Shown: in pieces, positions 6,124 to 7,272 of the stretch
Layout of the letters: each line of letters starts with the position of its first letter
Position numbering within the stretch: the first letter of the stretch is position 1
Program-made: the position numbers and the translations under genes
Assembly: GCA_041750975.1 (NCBI GenBank)
Contig: JBGSYN010000233.1
Coordinates: 1-7,272, forward strand
Length of the DNA stretch: 7,272 bases
Source of the DNA: JBGSYN01 sp041750975
GTDB taxonomy: Bacteria; Pseudomonadota; Alphaproteobacteria; Geminicoccales; Geminicoccaceae
Reading direction: 5' to 3'
The notes under the pieces: generated by a model
What the model was told of the DNA's origin: nothing
Seen by the model: only the letters and a program-made list of their open reading frames with translations
Databases searched by the model: none

Positions 6124-7272
6124 CTAACCCTCCCTGGGGTCGAGTCCGAGGCTGGCGGCAGTCGCCTCGATGGCGGCCAGGGCATCGGCATCGTCTTCGA
6201 AGGTGTCCTGGGCCGAGCGCAGGGCGGCCTCGGCCTGGTCTTGATCGCCGAGAACGAAATAGGAGCGCATCAGCATCAGCCATCCTTCGAGATCGTCGGG
6301 CTCGTCCTCCAGCCTGGCGGCAAGTCCGCCGACCATGCTCCGGATCATGTCGAGACGCTCTTCAGGTGTGAGTTCGGCGGCGGCCGCGACATCGGCCTCG
6401 GAGGGCCCTCGTCCGGCGCTCGGCGCGAGGCCCAACTGGGCGGCGGCCTGGCGGATCTGCATAAGGACGAAGGGAGCTGCCGCGTAGCGCGCTTCAGCGG
6501 CCTCGAGCGTGGCGCGGGCGCCGGATTCGTCACCCCGGGCCATCTGGTTTTGCGCGGTGGCTATCACGGTCTCGAAATCGTCCGCCGTCTCGGCTATCGA
6601 GGGCGCGTTTTCTAGCACTGGCTCGTCCGGCAAGAGTTCTCTTGCGTCCTGGCCTGTCAAGCGGGCCATTTCGACGATGTGCTCGCGGACCATGGGCCGC
6701 CAGGGCGCATCCGCCGCACCATCCCGATAGAGGGCGAGCCAGGAATCGAGGGCGGCGGCGTAGTCCTCGTCCTGCGCCTGCCCCAGTGCCAGATAATATC
6801 GGGCGCGCGAGTCCTGGGGGGTCGCCTCCAGGACCTGACGGAAGGCGAGGCGCGCCGGTGCGGTGACGAGATTGTCGTTGGCCCTGACCACGGTCTCGCC
6901 ATAGGCGCCCAGCACGGCGGGGTTGTTGCCGGACAGGCGCAGCACTTCCTGCAGCGGTGCTGTAGCGTCTTCCCAGCGGCCGAGCGCGTTATAGGACTGG
7001 GCCAGGAGCCACCATTGATCGGCGTTGTCCGGCTCGGCCTCGAGGCGGCGTTCGAGATCGGCGATGCGGCTCTCGAGATCGCCGGCGCTGGCCTGCAACT
7101 CCTGTTCTTGCGTCTGACGGGCGGCGAAAGGCTGGTCGGGCAAGGTCGGGTTGCCGAACTCCAGATAGAGTCCGGCAGTGACGAGGATGACGGCCGCAGC
7201 AACAATCGCAGCCGCCAAAGGCCGCCTGCCGGTCTGGGCCGCCGCCGGTGCCGCCGCGGCACGACGTCCGGC
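6124..7272 (-). CDS. ccmI: Cytochrome c biogenesis protein CcmI (CycH), N-terminal part cut off
   Basis: 382 residues are visible and the frame is open to the right edge, so the true start lies outside. The visible part begins with an Ala/Arg-rich linker, then a membrane helix (AAAIVAAAVILVTAGLYLEF, about residues 20-39) followed directly by GNPTLPDQPFAAR, a hallmark of the second transmembrane segment and neck of CcmI. A periplasmic region with a coiled-coil-like ASAGDLESRIADLERRLEAEPDN and several TPR units follows (DNADQWWLLAQSYNALGRWEDA, DSRARYYLALGQAQDEDYAAA, DDLEGWLMLMRSYFVLGDQDQA). CcmI holds apocytochrome c through its TPR domain and hands it to the CcmF/CcmH heme ligation machinery. 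LTPEERLDMIRSMVGGLAARL near the C-terminus is a recurrent CcmI motif. The gene is followed by a VOC gene rather than other ccm genes, so any ccm neighbours must be to the right. Identification rests on recalled motifs and is fairly firm. Confidence 0.85.
   Translation of the reverse strand, partial: AGRRAAAAPAAAQTGRRPLAAAIVAAAVILVTAGLYLEFGNPTLPDQPFAARQTQEQELQASAGDLESRIADLERRLEAEPDNADQWWLLAQSYNALGRWEDATAPLQEVLRLSGNNPAVLGAYGETVVRANDNLVTAPARLAFRQVLEATPQDSRARYYLALGQAQDEDYAAALDSWLALYRDGAADAPWRPMVREHIVEMARLTGQDARELLPDEPVLENAPSIAETADDFETVIATAQNQMARGDESGARATLEAAEARYAAAPFVLMQIRQAAAQLGLAPSAGRGPSEADVAAAAELTPEERLDMIRSMVGGLAARLEDEPDDLEGWLMLMRSYFVLGDQDQAEAALRSAQDTFEDDADALAAIEATAASLGLDPREG
6128..6135 (-). 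promoter_or_regulatory. Shine-Dalgarno site of the VOC gene, inside the ccmI 3' end
   Basis: The minus strand reads AGGGAGGG, ending 5 bases before the ATG at 6122 and overlapping the last codons of ccmI. It rejects the longer upstream start of the VOC frame, whose first 23 codons would lie within ccmI. Confidence 0.75.

Overview
The window looks like chromosomal DNA of a high-GC Gram-negative bacterium, most likely an alphaproteobacterium. This is inferred from GC-rich codons with strong third-position G/C, a CcmI-type cytochrome c biogenesis protein, a ugp-type ABC importer and a decayed IS1595-like transposase. The genus cannot be told from the sequence.

Layout, left to right. Positions 1-525 (minus strand) hold the first 175 codons of a small RTX (hemolysin-type, calcium-binding repeat) protein whose end lies beyond the left edge. 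Positions 541-1074 are non-coding and become clearly AT-rich at about 900-1060. Positions 1075-1440 hold a broken, internally deleted IS1595-family transposase remnant (plus strand). A block of three overlapping minus-strand genes follows, reading from right to left: ugpA-like permease (4075-3137), ugpE-like permease (3140-2298) and a ugpQ-like glycerophosphodiester phosphodiesterase (2301-1495). Each pair is joined by a 4-base ATGA overlap, and a weak candidate terminator follows the last gene. A 136-base divergent control region (4076-4211) separates this operon from a plus-strand ugpB-like periplasmic binding protein (4212-5498), which ends at a strong 13-bp hairpin. On the right, convergent to ugpB, a minus-strand pair runs in from beyond the edge: the C-terminal part of ccmI (7272-6124) and a small VOC/glyoxalase-fold protein (6122-5700) that starts one base after the ccmI stop.

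The central genes form one functional unit. The binding protein captures a phosphorylated glycerol compound (sn-glycerol-3-phosphate or a glycerophosphodiester) in the periplasm, the two permeases carry it across the inner membrane, and the phosphodiesterase releases glycerol-3-phosphate from imported diesters. The ATPase (UgpC) that should power import is not in the window. The place where it might follow ugpQ is occupied by the transposase remnant, so the importer presumably uses an ATPase encoded elsewhere. The divergent region carries degenerate 7-mers in 11-base phase resembling Pho boxes, which would fit phosphate-starvation control but is unproven. I see no wholly new system. The missing ATPase, the Pho-box-like array, the IS remnant beside the operon and the proline-repeat leader on UgpQ are the points most worth checking.
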